Below, piece after piece: positions 1 to 8,915 of a stretch of 64,000 nucleotides of DNA (positions are counted from its first letter, which is position 1; each line of letters opens with the position of its first letter). The DNA is from Amycolatopsis vancoresmycina (lineage in GTDB: Bacteria > Actinomycetota > Actinomycetes > Mycobacteriales > Pseudonocardiaceae). A program made the translations under genes and the position numbers. The notes beneath the pieces were generated by a model. The model searched no databases, was not told the DNA's origin, and saw only the letters and a list, made by a program, of their open reading frames with translations. The stretch is taken from positions 180,989 to 244,988 of the forward strand of contig NZ_JNYY01000012.1 in assembly GCF_000716785.1 (NCBI RefSeq), written 5' to 3'.

Positions 1-2134
1 CGGCCACCTGCACCCCGTCCGCTCCCCCGACCTGGCTGCGCAACCCCGCGAGCAGCTCGGCTTCCCCGGTACCCGGCTTCGCCATGACGAGGATCCGGTC
101 GGGTGCGCCCGCCGCGGTGTGCGGGGCCAGGGTTTCGGCGGGCATCAGCGCGGAGGCCGACGCCGCCGTAGTTCGCAGCGTCGCGACAACGTCCAGGGTC
201 GCCAGGGAGCCGTCGCCCAGCCGCATCACGATCTTGGCGCCCACGCCGACCCCGAGCCGCTGCGCGAGGTCGGCCGGCAGGGCGATCGTGGTGCCGTGCA
301 GGTCGTCGAGCTTCCCGGTGGCGACGATGCTCCCCCACGCCTGCGCGATGCCGTCCGCGGTGACGCCGGTGAGGTCCACACCGTCCTCGTCCTGCGTCGA
401 GTCCGACGGCTTTTCGTTGTACCCCTTGCTCGTCACGAACGCCGTCGCCCCGCCGACCCCGGGGGCCTGCTGCACCTTGGCGACCAGATCCGGGGGCAGG
501 TCGCCGGTCGCCGACGTCACCACGGCGTCGGCCAGCAGCGAGTCGGAGTACTGCTTCTCCGCGACCGCCACCTCGGTGGTCTGGAAGTACAGCATGAAGA
601 TCGCCAGGCCGGTGGCGAGCATGATCGGCGTGACGGCACCGGCCATCGGCATCCAGCGGGCCCGCGCGTTCAGCGAGGCCAGGTAGCCGGGCAGGCCGCC
701 GAGGGCGCGGATCGGCCGGCGCACCACCCCGACCAGCAGGCGGGTGAGGCCGGGGGCGAACAGCGCCACCGCGGTCGCCACCAGCGTCACGGCCGGGCCG
801 GCCGTGCTCGCCGCGAGCGGGCCGTCGACCACCGTGATCGTCAGGTAGGCCAGGGCCACCGCGCCGATCAGGCTCGACACGCCGAGCCACAACCGCGTCG
901 GCGTCAGCCAGCGGGTGGGGATCGCCGTCTCCCGCATGGCTTCCACGGGCCGGGTGCGGCCGGCGTACCGGGCGGCGACGAACGCGGCACCCCACGCCGA
1001 GCTCAGGCCGACGACCGCGGCCGCGACGACCGGGTAGAAGCCCTGCTCGAACTTGAGCACCGGCTGGATCACGCCGAACCCGGTCAGCCGCCCGAAGAGC
1101 CAGTCGCCGAGCAGCATGCCGGGGACGATCGCCAGCGCGGTGCCCAGCGCGCCGATGATCATCGACTCGCCGGTGATCATCCGGCTCAGCTGGCGCGGGG
1201 TCGCGCCGATCGCCCGCAGCATCGCCACTTCGCGGCGGCGCTGCTGCACCGAAAGCGTCAGCGTGCTCGCGACGACGAACATGGCGACCTGCGCGGCGAG
1301 GCCGCCGAACACGGCGGCGAGGATGATCAGCAGCTCGCCGTCGCCTGCCGCCCTGGCGAACTCGGCGGAGCCGCGGGCGTCTCCGGTCAGCGTCACCGCG
1401 TGCCGGTCGTGCACCGCGGTCGCGATCTGCGCGCTGACGGCGGTCACGTCGGCGCCGGGCGCGAGCTGCACGCCGAAGGCGTCGACCTGCCCGGCCGCGG
1501 AACGCAGCCCGCCGGCCTCGGCCGGTGAGAAGAACACCGCGTCGCCCGCCATCCGGCGGCCGGCGTCGGCGATGCCGGTGACCAGGTAGGAGTGGACGCC
1601 GCCGCGGACGGCGATGTCGGTCTTGCTGCCGGCGTGCGCGCCGATCCGCCCGGCGGTGGCACTGTCGAGCACCACTTCGCCTTCGCGGATCGGGGCCACG
1701 CCGTCGGTCAGCCGGTAGGGCGCCAGTTCCGCGGAAACCCAGCTGTGGCCGGCCTGCGTGCCGGGCACGGACGACCCGCCGGTGTCGGCGAGCACGTCGG
1801 CGTGGAAGGAGACGTCCGGGACCACGTGGGCGACGCCGGGGACCCCGCTGATCGTGGCCGCCAGGCCTTCGTCGAGCCGGACGCGTTCGGACAGGGTCGC
1901 GGTTTCGTGGTCGGCGTCTTCGCCGTGGCCGACCGCAGGCAGGTCGTAGGACTGGTTGCCGGCCACCACGATCGGCGCGGCGGCCAGCCGCTGCGGCGGG
2001 ATCACGGTCCGGATGCCGGTTTCCATCAGGCCGCCGCAGGCGAGCATGACGGCGGTGCCGACGAACACCGAGACGAGGGTGGCGATGAAACCGCCGGTGC
2101 GGTAGCGCAGGGTGCGCAGGACGAGGGCCAGCAT
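1..2134 (-). CDS. FtsX/MacB-type ABC transporter permease (3' end cut by window edge)
   Basis: The reading frame stays open on the minus strand from an ATG at 2134 to the window edge, giving about 711 residues without the C-terminus. It starts MLALVLRTLRYRTGG, followed by a membrane segment. A periplasmic-type MacB domain follows, then three membrane segments around residues 270-390 with the FtsX signature QQRRREVAMLRAIGATPRQL. A further membrane pair (roughly 415-480) begins a second FtsX unit. Permeases of this kind span the membrane as partners of a MacB-like ATPase and export lipids, peptides or drugs. The start overlaps the stop of the ATPase gene (TGATG), so translation is probably coupled. 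Substrate unknown. Confidence 0.9.
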   Translation of the reverse strand, partial: MLALVLRTLRYRTGGFIATLVSVFVGTAVMLACGGLMETGIRTVIPPQRLAAAPIVVAGNQSYDLPAVGHGEDADHETATLSERVRLDEGLAATISGVPGVAHVVPDVSFHADVLADTGGSSVPGTQAGHSWVSAELAPYRLTDGVAPIREGEVVLDSATAGRIGAHAGSKTDIAVRGGVHSYLVTGIADAGRRMAGDAVFFSPAEAGGLRSAAGQVDAFGVQLAPGADVTAVSAQIATAVHDRHAVTLTGDARGSAEFARAAGDGELLIILAAVFGGLAAQVAMFVVASTLTLSVQQRRREVAMLRAIGATPRQLSRMITGESMIIGALGTALAIVPGMLLGDWLFGRLTGFGVIQPVLKFEQGFYPVVAAAVVGLSSAWGAAFVAARYAGRTRPVEAMRETAIPTRWLTPTRLWLGVSSLIGAVALAYLTITVVDGPLAASTAGPAVTLVATAVALFAPGLTRLLVGVVRRPIRALGGLPGYLASLNARARWMPMAGAVTPIMLATGLAIFMLYFQTTEVAVAEKQYSDSLLADAVVTSATGDLPPDLVAKVQQAPGVGGATAFVTSKGYNEKPSDSTQDEDGVDLTGVTADGIAQAWGSIVATGKLDDLHGTTIALPADLAQRLGVGVGAKIVMRLGDGSLATLDVVATLRTTAASASALMPAETLAPHTAAGAPDRILVMAKPGTGEAELLAGLRSQVGGADGVQVA

Positions 2135-2928
2135 CAGCGCGTCAGCTCACTCAGCCAGGGTCCCTCCGGGGACCGTTGTTCGGTACGGGCGACCAGCGCG
2201 GTCATCCGGCGGGCCACCTCGTCGGGGTTCGGCTGCCGCAGCTCGTCGACGACACGGCCGTCGGCGAGGAACAGCACGCGGTCGGCGTAGGAGGCGGCGA
2301 CCGGGTCGTGGGTGACCATCACGATGGTCTGCCGGGACACGTTCGTCGCGTCCCGCAGCAGGGAAAGGACTTCCTGCGCGGACCGGGTGTCCAGGGCCCC
2401 GGTCGGCTCGTCGGCGAAGATGACCTCGGGGTGGGTGACCAGCGCCCGGGCGATCGCCACCCGCTGCTGCTGCCCGCCGGACAGTTCCGACGGGCGGTGG
2501 TGGCGCCGCTTGCCGAGCCCGACTTGCTCGATGACGCGGCGCACGAACGCCGGGTCGGCCCGCCGTCCCGCCAGCCGCAGCGGCAGCGTCACGTTCTGCT
2601 CGACGTCGAGCGCGGGCAGCAGGTTGAAGGCCTGGAACACGAACCCGATCCGGTCGCGCCGCAGCTTGGTCAGCTCGACCTCGCGCATCACGCTCAGGTC
2701 CGTGCCGCCGAGGGTGACCGTGCCGGACGTCGGCTTGTCGAGCCCGGCCGCGCAGTGCAGCAGCGTGCTCTTGCCCGACCCCGACGGCCCCATCACGGCG
2801 GTGAACGTGCCGCGGGCGAAACCCGCCGTCACGTCGTCGAGGGCGAGGACCTGGGCCCGGTCCTTGCCGTACGCCTTGCGTACGGACAGCAGCCGCACGA
2901 CTTCGACCGTGTCGCCTTGCTGGTACAT
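2134..2928 (-). CDS. ABC transporter ATP-binding protein, MacB/LolD type
   Basis: A 264-residue ATPase with Walker A GPSGSGKST near residue 47, Q-loop FVFQAFNLLP, signature LSGGQQQRVAIARAL, Walker B VIFADEPTGALD and H-loop VMVTHDP. The Q-loop and the EPTGALD form are typical of the MacB/LolD/FtsE group that powers FtsX permeases. It lies directly before the permease with a one-base overlap, so the two form an exporter. The AGGGGAG ribosome site before ATG 2928 supports the start. The operon diverges from the histidine kinase gene, which suggests but does not prove two-component control. Confidence 0.93.
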   Translation of the reverse strand: MYQQGDTVEVVRLLSVRKAYGKDRAQVLALDDVTAGFARGTFTAVMGPSGSGKSTLLHCAAGLDKPTSGTVTLGGTDLSVMREVELTKLRRDRIGFVFQAFNLLPALDVEQNVTLPLRLAGRRADPAFVRRVIEQVGLGKRRHHRPSELSGGQQQRVAIARALVTHPEVIFADEPTGALDTRSAQEVLSLLRDATNVSRQTIVMVTHDPVAASYADRVLFLADGRVVDELRQPNPDEVARRMTALVARTEQRSPEGPWLSELTR

Positions 2929-3073
2929 CTGCGGCTCCCCTGGCGTGCCTTCGCGTTCTCGGTGCTTTTACGGCGACCACGTTACGAAGCCGCGGCGCGG
3001 TTTCCGAGGGTGCTAGGGAGCGGACTTATGCGGGGGTTAGCACTACCGCGGAGAACGGGCCTGCCTGCGCATA

Positions 3074-4363
3074 ATGGGCGCCATGACTAGCGGAAGCCCG
3101 GTGGCCGGCATGGCGCGGTCGCTGGTGCGCGACGGCGGACTGGCGACCCTGCGAGGCGGCGCGCTCGCCGTGGTGGCGGTGACCGAACTGGTGATGTTCG
3201 TCGTCGTGGTCACCGCCGGTTCGCTGCTCGGCGTGGGTGTCGGGCTGTTCGTGCTGCCCCCGGCCGTGCTGCTGATGCGGCACCTGACCAACGGCGTGCG
3301 TTCGTCCGCCCACGTGTGGTCGGGCGTGCGCATCCCGGAGCCGTACCTGCCGGAACCGGCCGGCGGCAGCTCGCCGCTGCGCCGCTGCCACCACCTGCTC
3401 GGCGACCGCGCGAACTGGCGGGACGTGCTGTGGCTGCTGGTGGACAGCTGCCTCGGCATGCTGCTCACCCTCACGCCGCTGCTGCTGGTCCTGCACGGCC
3501 TGCGCGGGCTCGCGATGCCGTTCCTGGTCGGTACCGACGCGGCCGACTGGCTGGGCAGCTGGTACGTCGTGCTCCCGGTGGACGACCAGCCGACGGCCTG
3601 GTTCGCGGCCATCCTCGGCCTCGCCCACTTCCCGCTCGCCCTGTGGAGCGCGCCCCACCTGCTGCGGCTGCACGCGAAGCTGGCGGCCACGCTGCTGTCG
3701 CCGACCGAGGTGACCCGGCTGACGAACCGCGTGCAGCACCTGGCGGAGAGCCGCGACGACGCGGTGGGTTCCCAGGCGAGCGAGCTGCGCCGCATCGAGC
3801 GCGACCTGCACGACGGTGCGCAGACCCACCTCGTGGCGATGGGGATGACGCTCGACGCCGCGATGCGCGTGCTAGATTCCCACCCCGAAGCCGCGCGGTC
3901 CTTGATGGACGAAGCGAAGAACAGCTCGGCGAAAGCGTTGCAGCAGTTGCGCGACCTGGTCCGCGGCATCCAGCCCCCGGTGCTGGTCGACCGCGGCATC
4001 GCGGACGCGATCCGCACGCTGGCGCTGGAAAACCCGCTGCAGATCGCGACCACGATCGACCTGCCCGGCCGCCCGTCGCTGGCGGTCGAGACGGCGGCGT
4101 ACTTTGCGGTGTCCGAGGTGCTGAACAACGCGATGAAGCACTCGGGAGCCCAGACGGGCGAGATCAACGTCCACCACGAGTCCGGCCGGCTGGTGATCAA
4201 CGTCAGCGACAACGGCTGCGGCGGCGCGAACACGGAGAACGGCACGGGCCTGCGCGGCATCGAAAAGCGGCTGGCCCCGCTCGACGGGTTCATCACGATC
4301 CTCAGCCCGCTGGGCGGGCCGACGATGGTGACGATCGAGATCCCCTGCGCCCTCGAGCGCTGA
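3074..4363 (+). CDS. Sensor histidine kinase, NarL/DesK (HisKA_3) family
   Basis: A 429-residue membrane kinase. Hydrophobic segments at roughly residues 25-70 and 120-200 form a sensor-type N-terminus. The HisKA_3 phospho-acceptor motif ERDLHDGAQ carries the His near residue 246. The HATPase region has an N-box (EVLNNAMKHS), DNGCGG and GTGLRGIEKRL. The NarL-type response regulator at 5082-5726 is the obvious partner, although it is on the opposite strand beyond an MBL gene. A second ATG at 3083 lies 8 bases after CATAAT (3070-3075), so the transcript could be leaderless and start there. No good ribosome site precedes either ATG. The gene ends one base before the convergent MBL gene. Confidence 0.9.
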   Translation: MGAMTSGSPVAGMARSLVRDGGLATLRGGALAVVAVTELVMFVVVVTAGSLLGVGVGLFVLPPAVLLMRHLTNGVRSSAHVWSGVRIPEPYLPEPAGGSSPLRRCHHLLGDRANWRDVLWLLVDSCLGMLLTLTPLLLVLHGLRGLAMPFLVGTDAADWLGSWYVVLPVDDQPTAWFAAILGLAHFPLALWSAPHLLRLHAKLAATLLSPTEVTRLTNRVQHLAESRDDAVGSQASELRRIERDLHDGAQTHLVAMGMTLDAAMRVLDSHPEAARSLMDEAKNSSAKALQQLRDLVRGIQPPVLVDRGIADAIRTLALENPLQIATTIDLPGRPSLAVETAAYFAVSEVLNNAMKHSGAQTGEINVHHESGRLVINVSDNGCGGANTENGTGLRGIEKRLAPLDGFITILSPLGGPTMVTIEIPCALER

Positions 4364-4364
4364 G

Positions 4365-5072
4365 CTACCGCCGCTTCCCCCACCGCTCGTCAGCGGGTTC
4401 CTCGCCCCGCCGCACCGCCTCGAGGTAGGCCCGATCGGTCGCGAAGCGGGCCGCCACCTCGGGGCCCCGGGCCACCGCACCGTGACCCGGAACGAGGACA
4501 TCCGCCTGCCGGGCCGCCTCTTCCAGCCGGTCGAGGGCCGCCGGATACGCCTCTTCCTGCCCGTCACGGCGGGGGTCCAGCAGCGGGATCAGGACGTCGG
4601 AAAGCATGTCGCCGACGATCAGCACACCCCGGTCCGCCAGCAGGATCGCCGCGTGGCCGACGGCGTGCGCGTCGTGCTCGATGAGCTCGCCCGGCAACGG
4701 TCCGCCGTCCGCCGGCAGCGGGGTGACGAGCGCGACCAGGTCGCGCGGGACGTCCGGGGCGGTCTCCACCGCCATCGCCTGCGCACGCTCACGGGCTTCC
4801 GTGGCCACCGCCGCACAGGCCGCCGTCGCGTAGCGGGGGACGTCGCCGAATCGGGGGTGCCAGAGCAGGTGGTCGAAGTGCGGGTGGGTCGAGAAGCCGG
4901 CCACCACGGGGATCCCGAGCCGGTCGACGTCGTCGGCGAGCCGGTCGAGCTCGGCGCCGGTGATCCCGGGATCCACCAGGACCAGCCCGGCGTCCGCGCG
5001 CACGACGATGCTGTTGCTCCAGACCCACTCGCTCTGCCGGACCCAAACGCCGTCGGCCACCTCGTTCAGCAT
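4365..5072 (-). CDS. MBL-fold metallohydrolase
   Basis: A 235-residue metallo-beta-lactamase-fold protein. The zinc motif THPHFDH is at residues 62-68, a later His is in GHAAILL, the bridging Asp is in VLIVGDMLSD, and the terminal His is in VPGHGAV. This covers the full set of metal ligands. It is the last gene of the five-gene minus-strand run that starts with the KAS III gene, 9 bases after the response regulator. In that setting it might be a thioesterase or hydrolase that releases a product, as MBL thioesterases do in some polyketide pathways. That role is inferred from position. The fold alone could also indicate a lactonase or beta-lactamase-like enzyme. Confidence 0.88.
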   Translation of the reverse strand: MLNEVADGVWVRQSEWVWSNSIVVRADAGLVLVDPGITGAELDRLADDVDRLGIPVVAGFSTHPHFDHLLWHPRFGDVPRYATAACAAVATEARERAQAMAVETAPDVPRDLVALVTPLPADGGPLPGELIEHDAHAVGHAAILLADRGVLIVGDMLSDVLIPLLDPRRDGQEEAYPAALDRLEEAARQADVLVPGHGAVARGPEVAARFATDRAYLEAVRRGEEPADERWGKRR

Positions 5073-5081
5073 CGGGACACC

Positions 5082-5726
5082 CTAATGCTTGAGGTAGGCC
5101 AGCACCGCCAGTACACGCCGGTTCGCGTCTTCGGACTGCGGCAGGTTCAGCTTCGCCAGGATGTTGTTGATGTGCTTGGAAACGGCCTTCTCCGAAACCA
5201 CCAGCACGCCCGCGATGTTGCTGTTGGACCGGCCCTCCGCCATCAGCTTGAGCACCTCGCGCTCGCGGGCGGTCAGCCGCTCCAGGCGGTCGTCGCGGGT
5301 GTTGTGGGTCAGCAGGCGGGTCACCACGTCCGGGTCCATCACCGTGCCGCCCGCCGCGACCTGGCGGACCGCGTCGACGAACTGGTCGCCGTGGAACACG
5401 CGGTCCTTCAGGAGGTAGCCCACCGAGCCCTCGCCGTCGGCGAGGAGTTCGTCGGCGTACAGGCGTTCCACGTACTGCGAAAGGACCAGCACCGGGAAGC
5501 CCTGCCGCCGGCGCCGGGCTTCGATCGCCGCGCGCAGGCCCTCGTCGGTGAACGACGGGGGCAGGCGGATGTCCACGATCGCGATGTCCGGCCGCTCGCG
5601 CAGCATCGCCTCCAGCAGGTCCGGTCCGTTGTCCACGGCCGCGCTGACCTCGAAGTCGTGCGCCTCGAGCAGCCGCACCAGCCCGTCGCGGAGCAGGAAC
5701 TGGTCCTCGCCGATGACCACGCGCAC
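5082..5726 (-). CDS. Response regulator, NarL/LuxR family
   Basis: A receiver domain with phospho-acceptor Asp in AIVDIRLPP is followed by a LuxR-type HTH (LTAREREVLKLMAEGRSNSNIAGVL, KHINNILAKL), giving a DNA-binding two-component regulator of about 214 residues. I chose GTG 5726 because it begins directly at the receiver strand VRVVIGEDQ and is preceded by GGGGGACGG. An in-frame ATG at 5768 would add 14 residues without a ribosome site. The gene sits 9 bases before the MBL gene and shortly after the half-thiolase gene, so it appears to be co-transcribed with biosynthetic genes. Its likely kinase is at 3074-4363. Confidence 0.9.
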   Translation of the reverse strand: MRVVIGEDQFLLRDGLVRLLEAHDFEVSAAVDNGPDLLEAMLRERPDIAIVDIRLPPSFTDEGLRAAIEARRRRQGFPVLVLSQYVERLYADELLADGEGSVGYLLKDRVFHGDQFVDAVRQVAAGGTVMDPDVVTRLLTHNTRDDRLERLTAREREVLKLMAEGRSNSNIAGVLVVSEKAVSKHINNILAKLNLPQSEDANRRVLAVLAYLKH

Positions 5727-5777
5727 TTGTCCGTCCCCCGCCCTGAGCCCGTTGACGACCACCATCATAGGGCCCGG

Positions 5778-6584
5778 TCAGGCGGGCCCGGCCACCACGC
5801 AGACACCCAGCGCGCGGTGGTGCGGGTCGTAGTCGGCCAGCAGGAGCGGGCCCGCGGTGCCGCCGGCGAGCGGCGCCCACAGTCCCGTGCACGGGTACTC
5901 CGCCGGCGCGACGGCCGCGCCCGGCCACGCCCCCGTGCGGGCGAGCCCGTGGCCGACGACGGCGGTGCCCGGCGCCCGGAACCCGGCCACCGCCGCGGGC
6001 GCCACCCCCGGCACGACACCGGCGCGGACCGGGCGGTCGCCGCCGGGCTCGAAGAGCAGCGCCGTGGCGGCGTCGCCGAGGTGTTCCGGGGTGTCGTACG
6101 GCGTGCCGCCCTGGTCCATGCTCAGGACGAGCACGCGCCGGAAACCGTGCCGCTGCACGTAGGAAGCCGCGATCCGCAGGGCGCTGAACGGCGCCAGGGC
6201 ACCCTGCCCGGACACGGCGAACACCAGCGGCCCGCCGGGGAGCACGGCCGTGAGGTTCACCGGCGCCGACAGCCGCGGGTCGAACTCGGGCGCCGCGTGC
6301 GCGACGATCGCGAGGTCGATCGGCTCGCCGGACAGCTGCCCGGCGAGCAGGTCCCGCGCCATCGCGAGGAAGGTGTTGCCCCGGGCCCGCGTCACCCGGC
6401 TGGGGCGGAAGCCGATGTCGTGCCCGCGGCTGAGGTCGGCGAAGTAGTGGTGCAGCTCGGGGACGTCGATTTCCCGGTCCCCCGGCCCGAACTCGCGCCG
6501 GAGCGCCAGCGCCAGCGGCAGCGGGAACGGCGGCAGCCCGGCCGGTGGCGCGGCGGCCGGGACCGGTGCGGCGGCACGGTACAT
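5778..6584 (-). CDS. Half-length ketoacyl-synthase/thiolase-fold protein, catalytic Cys absent
   Basis: A 268-residue protein resembling only the N-terminal half of a ketosynthase. It contains the thiolase strand DLAIVAHAAPEF, then VFAVSGQGALAPFSALRIAASYV where an active enzyme has the nucleophilic Cys, then VLVLSMDQGGTP and DAATALLFEPG. The Cys position is Ser/Gly and the C-terminal half with His and Asn is missing. It starts 3 bases after the decarboxylase stop codon. It is probably a non-catalytic partner of the KAS III enzyme two genes upstream, in the way chain-length-factor subunits pair with ketosynthases. It could instead be a degenerating remnant. No exact family name recognised. Confidence 0.72.
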   Translation of the reverse strand: MYRAAAPVPAAAPPAGLPPFPLPLALALRREFGPGDREIDVPELHHYFADLSRGHDIGFRPSRVTRARGNTFLAMARDLLAGQLSGEPIDLAIVAHAAPEFDPRLSAPVNLTAVLPGGPLVFAVSGQGALAPFSALRIAASYVQRHGFRRVLVLSMDQGGTPYDTPEHLGDAATALLFEPGGDRPVRAGVVPGVAPAAVAGFRAPGTAVVGHGLARTGAWPGAAVAPAEYPCTGLWAPLAGGTAGPLLLADYDPHHRALGVCVVAGPA

Positions 6585-6587
6585 CGC

Positions 6588-7883
6588 CTAGCGCTCCGCG
6601 CCCGCTGCGGCCAGCGGGGCGAACTCGTGCAGGTGCTGGCGGCGCAGCAGGTCCGCCGGCTCGTCGCGGTCGCTGACCAGGTGCGCCCGCCCGCCGTAGA
6701 CCAGCACTTCGGCCGGGTAGCCGTGGCTGAGGAACAGCACCGGGGACGCCGTCGGCCCGTACGCACCGGACCGGGTGACGCCGATGAGGTCGCCACTGCG
6801 CACCGGCGGCAGCGCGGCCTTCTTGGCGAGCACGTCGTTGGGCGTGCACAGCGGCCCGGTCACCTGCCAGGTTTCGGTGGCGGGCTCGCCGATCCGGTTG
6901 AGCAGCCGGATCGGGAAGTCGCGCTTGACGTAGGACCCGATGCCGACCGCCGCCATGTGGTGGTTGGTCCCGCCGTCGGCGACGGCGAAGTTCTGCCCCA
7001 TCGAGGTCTTGGTGTACCGGACGCGGACGACGTAGGTACCGGACGTGGCAGTGAGGTACCGGCCGAGTTCCATCACCAGCCGGGTCGCCGGGTGCCGCTG
7101 CGCGAACTCGTCGATCACCGGGTTGAGCATCGCGGCCAGCCGGTCCCGGTCGAGGTCGGTCTCGCCGTCGAAGTACGCGACGCCGAGGCCGCCGCCGACG
7201 TCGACCATTTCGAGCGGGAACCCGATCTGCCGCGAAACCCGTTCGGCGAGCTCGAAGATCCGCCGCGTGTTCTCGACGATCGGTTCCTCGTCGAGGATCC
7301 GCGTTCCCATGTAGACCTGCACGCCCATCAGCCGCAGGTTCGGGTGCTGCTCGACGAGCCCGGCCGACGCGAGCAGCTGCTCTTCGTCGATCCCGAACTG
7401 GCGTGGCTTGCCGCCCATGGTGAGTCCCGAACCCTTGACCGCGAAACTCGGGTTCACGCGCAGCGCGACCCGCGCTTCGACGCCCCGCTCGCGCGCGAGG
7501 TCGTCGAGGAGCCGGAGTTCGCCGAACGATTCGCAGACGACGGTGTAGACCCCCTCGTCGAGGCAGGCCGCCAGTTCCGACGCGCTCTTGCCCGGCCCCA
7601 GGAAGATGATGTCGCTGCCGGCGACCCCGGCGCGGCGGGCGGTGATCAGCTCGGCCATCGACGAGACCTCGGCCCGCGCGCCGTGGGCGTGCAGCAGGCC
7701 GCAGACCGAGATGTTCGGATTGGACTTGAGGCTGTAGAAGATCTCCAGCCGCGGGTGCAGCCGCTCGCGCAGCGCGGTCAGCCGGCCGCCCAGCTCGTCG
7801 CCGTCGTAGACGAACAGCGGTGTGCCGTAACGCTCCGCGAGTTCGGTGATGCCGATACCCTGGATCTCGAACTCGACACTCAT
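6588..7883 (-). CDS. Type III (alanine-racemase fold) PLP-dependent decarboxylase, BtrK/DapDC-like
   Basis: A 431-residue fold-type III PLP enzyme. The PLP lysine is K53 in FYSLKSNPN. Further landmarks are the glycine-rich phosphate loop VDVGGGLGVAY, ELGRYLTATSG, and the partner-subunit motif GPLCTPNDVL near the C-terminus. The last has the form seen in carrier-protein-linked decarboxylases such as BtrK rather than the CES form of ordinary diaminopimelate decarboxylases. Family knowledge therefore suggests decarboxylation of an amino acid, possibly while bound to a carrier protein; no carrier protein is encoded nearby. It follows the KAS III gene by 10 bases with a GAGGAG ribosome site. Confidence 0.88.
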   Translation of the reverse strand: MSVEFEIQGIGITELAERYGTPLFVYDGDELGGRLTALRERLHPRLEIFYSLKSNPNISVCGLLHAHGARAEVSSMAELITARRAGVAGSDIIFLGPGKSASELAACLDEGVYTVVCESFGELRLLDDLARERGVEARVALRVNPSFAVKGSGLTMGGKPRQFGIDEEQLLASAGLVEQHPNLRLMGVQVYMGTRILDEEPIVENTRRIFELAERVSRQIGFPLEMVDVGGGLGVAYFDGETDLDRDRLAAMLNPVIDEFAQRHPATRLVMELGRYLTATSGTYVVRVRYTKTSMGQNFAVADGGTNHHMAAVGIGSYVKRDFPIRLLNRIGEPATETWQVTGPLCTPNDVLAKKAALPPVRSGDLIGVTRSGAYGPTASPVLFLSHGYPAEVLVYGGRAHLVSDRDEPADLLRRQHLHEFAPLAAAGAER

Positions 7884-7893
7884 GAAGCGCTCC

Positions 7894-8820
7894 TCATTTC
7901 CGGAAGACCATGGCGGAAAAGGTCGACCCGAGGCCGACCGAAATCATCAAGTAGCAGGACCCGGGCGCCAGCAGGCCCAAGCCGTTCGCGGTGTGGTGGT
8001 TGAGGAACGGGTCGGCGCAGAAGCTGTGCCCGGTCGTCCCGACGTTGTCGAGGAAGATGCGGCTGCGCGGGATGCCCAGCGCCCCGCTCGCGCGGACCCA
8101 CGAGATCTTGTTGACGTTGTGCGGCAGCACCATCGCGATGTCGTCGACGGTCAGCCCGGCCACCGCGATGGCTTCACGCGCGACGTCCGCCACCGCGCCG
8201 GGGTAGATGCGCCGGAACTCCGCGGCCTGCTCGTCGTCGAGGATGACCTCGCCGCCCGGGCCGCCGAGCGTGGTGGTGGCGTAGCCGAGCATCGTGTCCT
8301 GCCCGGCGCCCGGTCCGACGAGGACCGCCGCCGTCGCCTCGCCCATGATCGCGACGTCGGGGATCACCTGCGCGGAGTGCGTGAACGCCTTTTCGCCGGT
8401 GAGGACCAGCGCGAGCGCGTCGGGATCGCCGTCGGCGGCCAGCAGCGTGCCGCACAGGTCGATCGCGAGCAGCCCGGAGGCGCAGGCGTGGTCGGTGACG
8501 GTGAACATCGTCGCGTGGTCGAGGCCGAGTGCCGCCCGCACCCCGAGCATGGGGTTCACGGGGTACGGGCTGGCGGCCGGCATCGTCTTGGCGCGCACAA
8601 CGTAGCGGACGCGTTCCTCTTGGCCGGCCAGGAAGTCGAGCTTGCTGACCGCGCCGAGCAGCATGTCCGCTTCGGACTCGTTCGACCGGCAGACCTCGGA
8701 CAGGCCGTACATCCGGCGGAAGCGCCGCAGCTGCGTGGCCGACAGCCCCAGCTCGTCCTGCAGCGATTCGATCGGGACGGTCGTGGGCACGTAGGCGGAC
8801 ACCGCCACCAGCGAAGTCAT
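7894..8820 (-). CDS. KAS III-like 3-oxoacyl-ACP synthase / acyltransferase
   Basis: A 308-residue thiolase-fold enzyme of FabH size. The nucleophile is C113 in TDHACASGL and the active-site His is H234 in LPHNVNK. The third FabH residue, Asn of the GNTSAA motif, is replaced: the loop reads GTTGHSF at 261-267, with Thr at the Asn position. KAS III relatives that altered the triad often transfer an acyl group to an alcohol or amine instead of condensing with malonyl-ACP, so an acyltransferase role is plausible. It is the first gene of the five-gene run and lies just after the SARP-type repeat array. Upstream GGGAGG supports ATG 8820. Confidence 0.88.
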   Translation of the reverse strand: MTSLVAVSAYVPTTVPIESLQDELGLSATQLRRFRRMYGLSEVCRSNESEADMLLGAVSKLDFLAGQEERVRYVVRAKTMPAASPYPVNPMLGVRAALGLDHATMFTVTDHACASGLLAIDLCGTLLAADGDPDALALVLTGEKAFTHSAQVIPDVAIMGEATAAVLVGPGAGQDTMLGYATTTLGGPGGEVILDDEQAAEFRRIYPGAVADVAREAIAVAGLTVDDIAMVLPHNVNKISWVRASGALGIPRSRIFLDNVGTTGHSFCADPFLNHHTANGLGLLAPGSCYLMISVGLGSTFSAMVFRK

Positions 8821-8865
8821 CGCGCCGTCACCCTCCCGGTTCTCCCCGATCGTGCTTGCCCGGCA

Positions 8866-8908
8866 AGAATCGCGGCGGACGCTGACGGCGCACTGACGAC
8901 CTGCTGAC
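8866..8908 (-). promoter_or_regulatory. SARP binding array and promoter before the KAS III operon
   Basis: Read on the minus strand, three heptamers GTCAGCA (8908-8902), GTCAGTG (8897-8891) and GTCAGCG (8886-8880) repeat at exactly 11 bp. Exactly 8 bp after the last lies GATTCT (8871-8866), a plausible -10. Heptamers at 11-bp steps with the last 8 bp from the -10 are the known layout of SARP sites such as those of ActII-ORF4 and DnrI. The next gene upstream encodes a SARP. Direct recognition is inference; the spacing is visible in the sequence. Confidence 0.82.
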
Positions 8909-8915
8909 CCGGTGC

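Noticed and set aside
4482..8003. A 1173-codon open frame on the plus strand across the MBL-to-KAS III genes
   Set aside because: It is antisense to five well-supported genes and translates to low-complexity Arg/Gly/His-rich sequence, as expected opposite GC-rich coding DNA.
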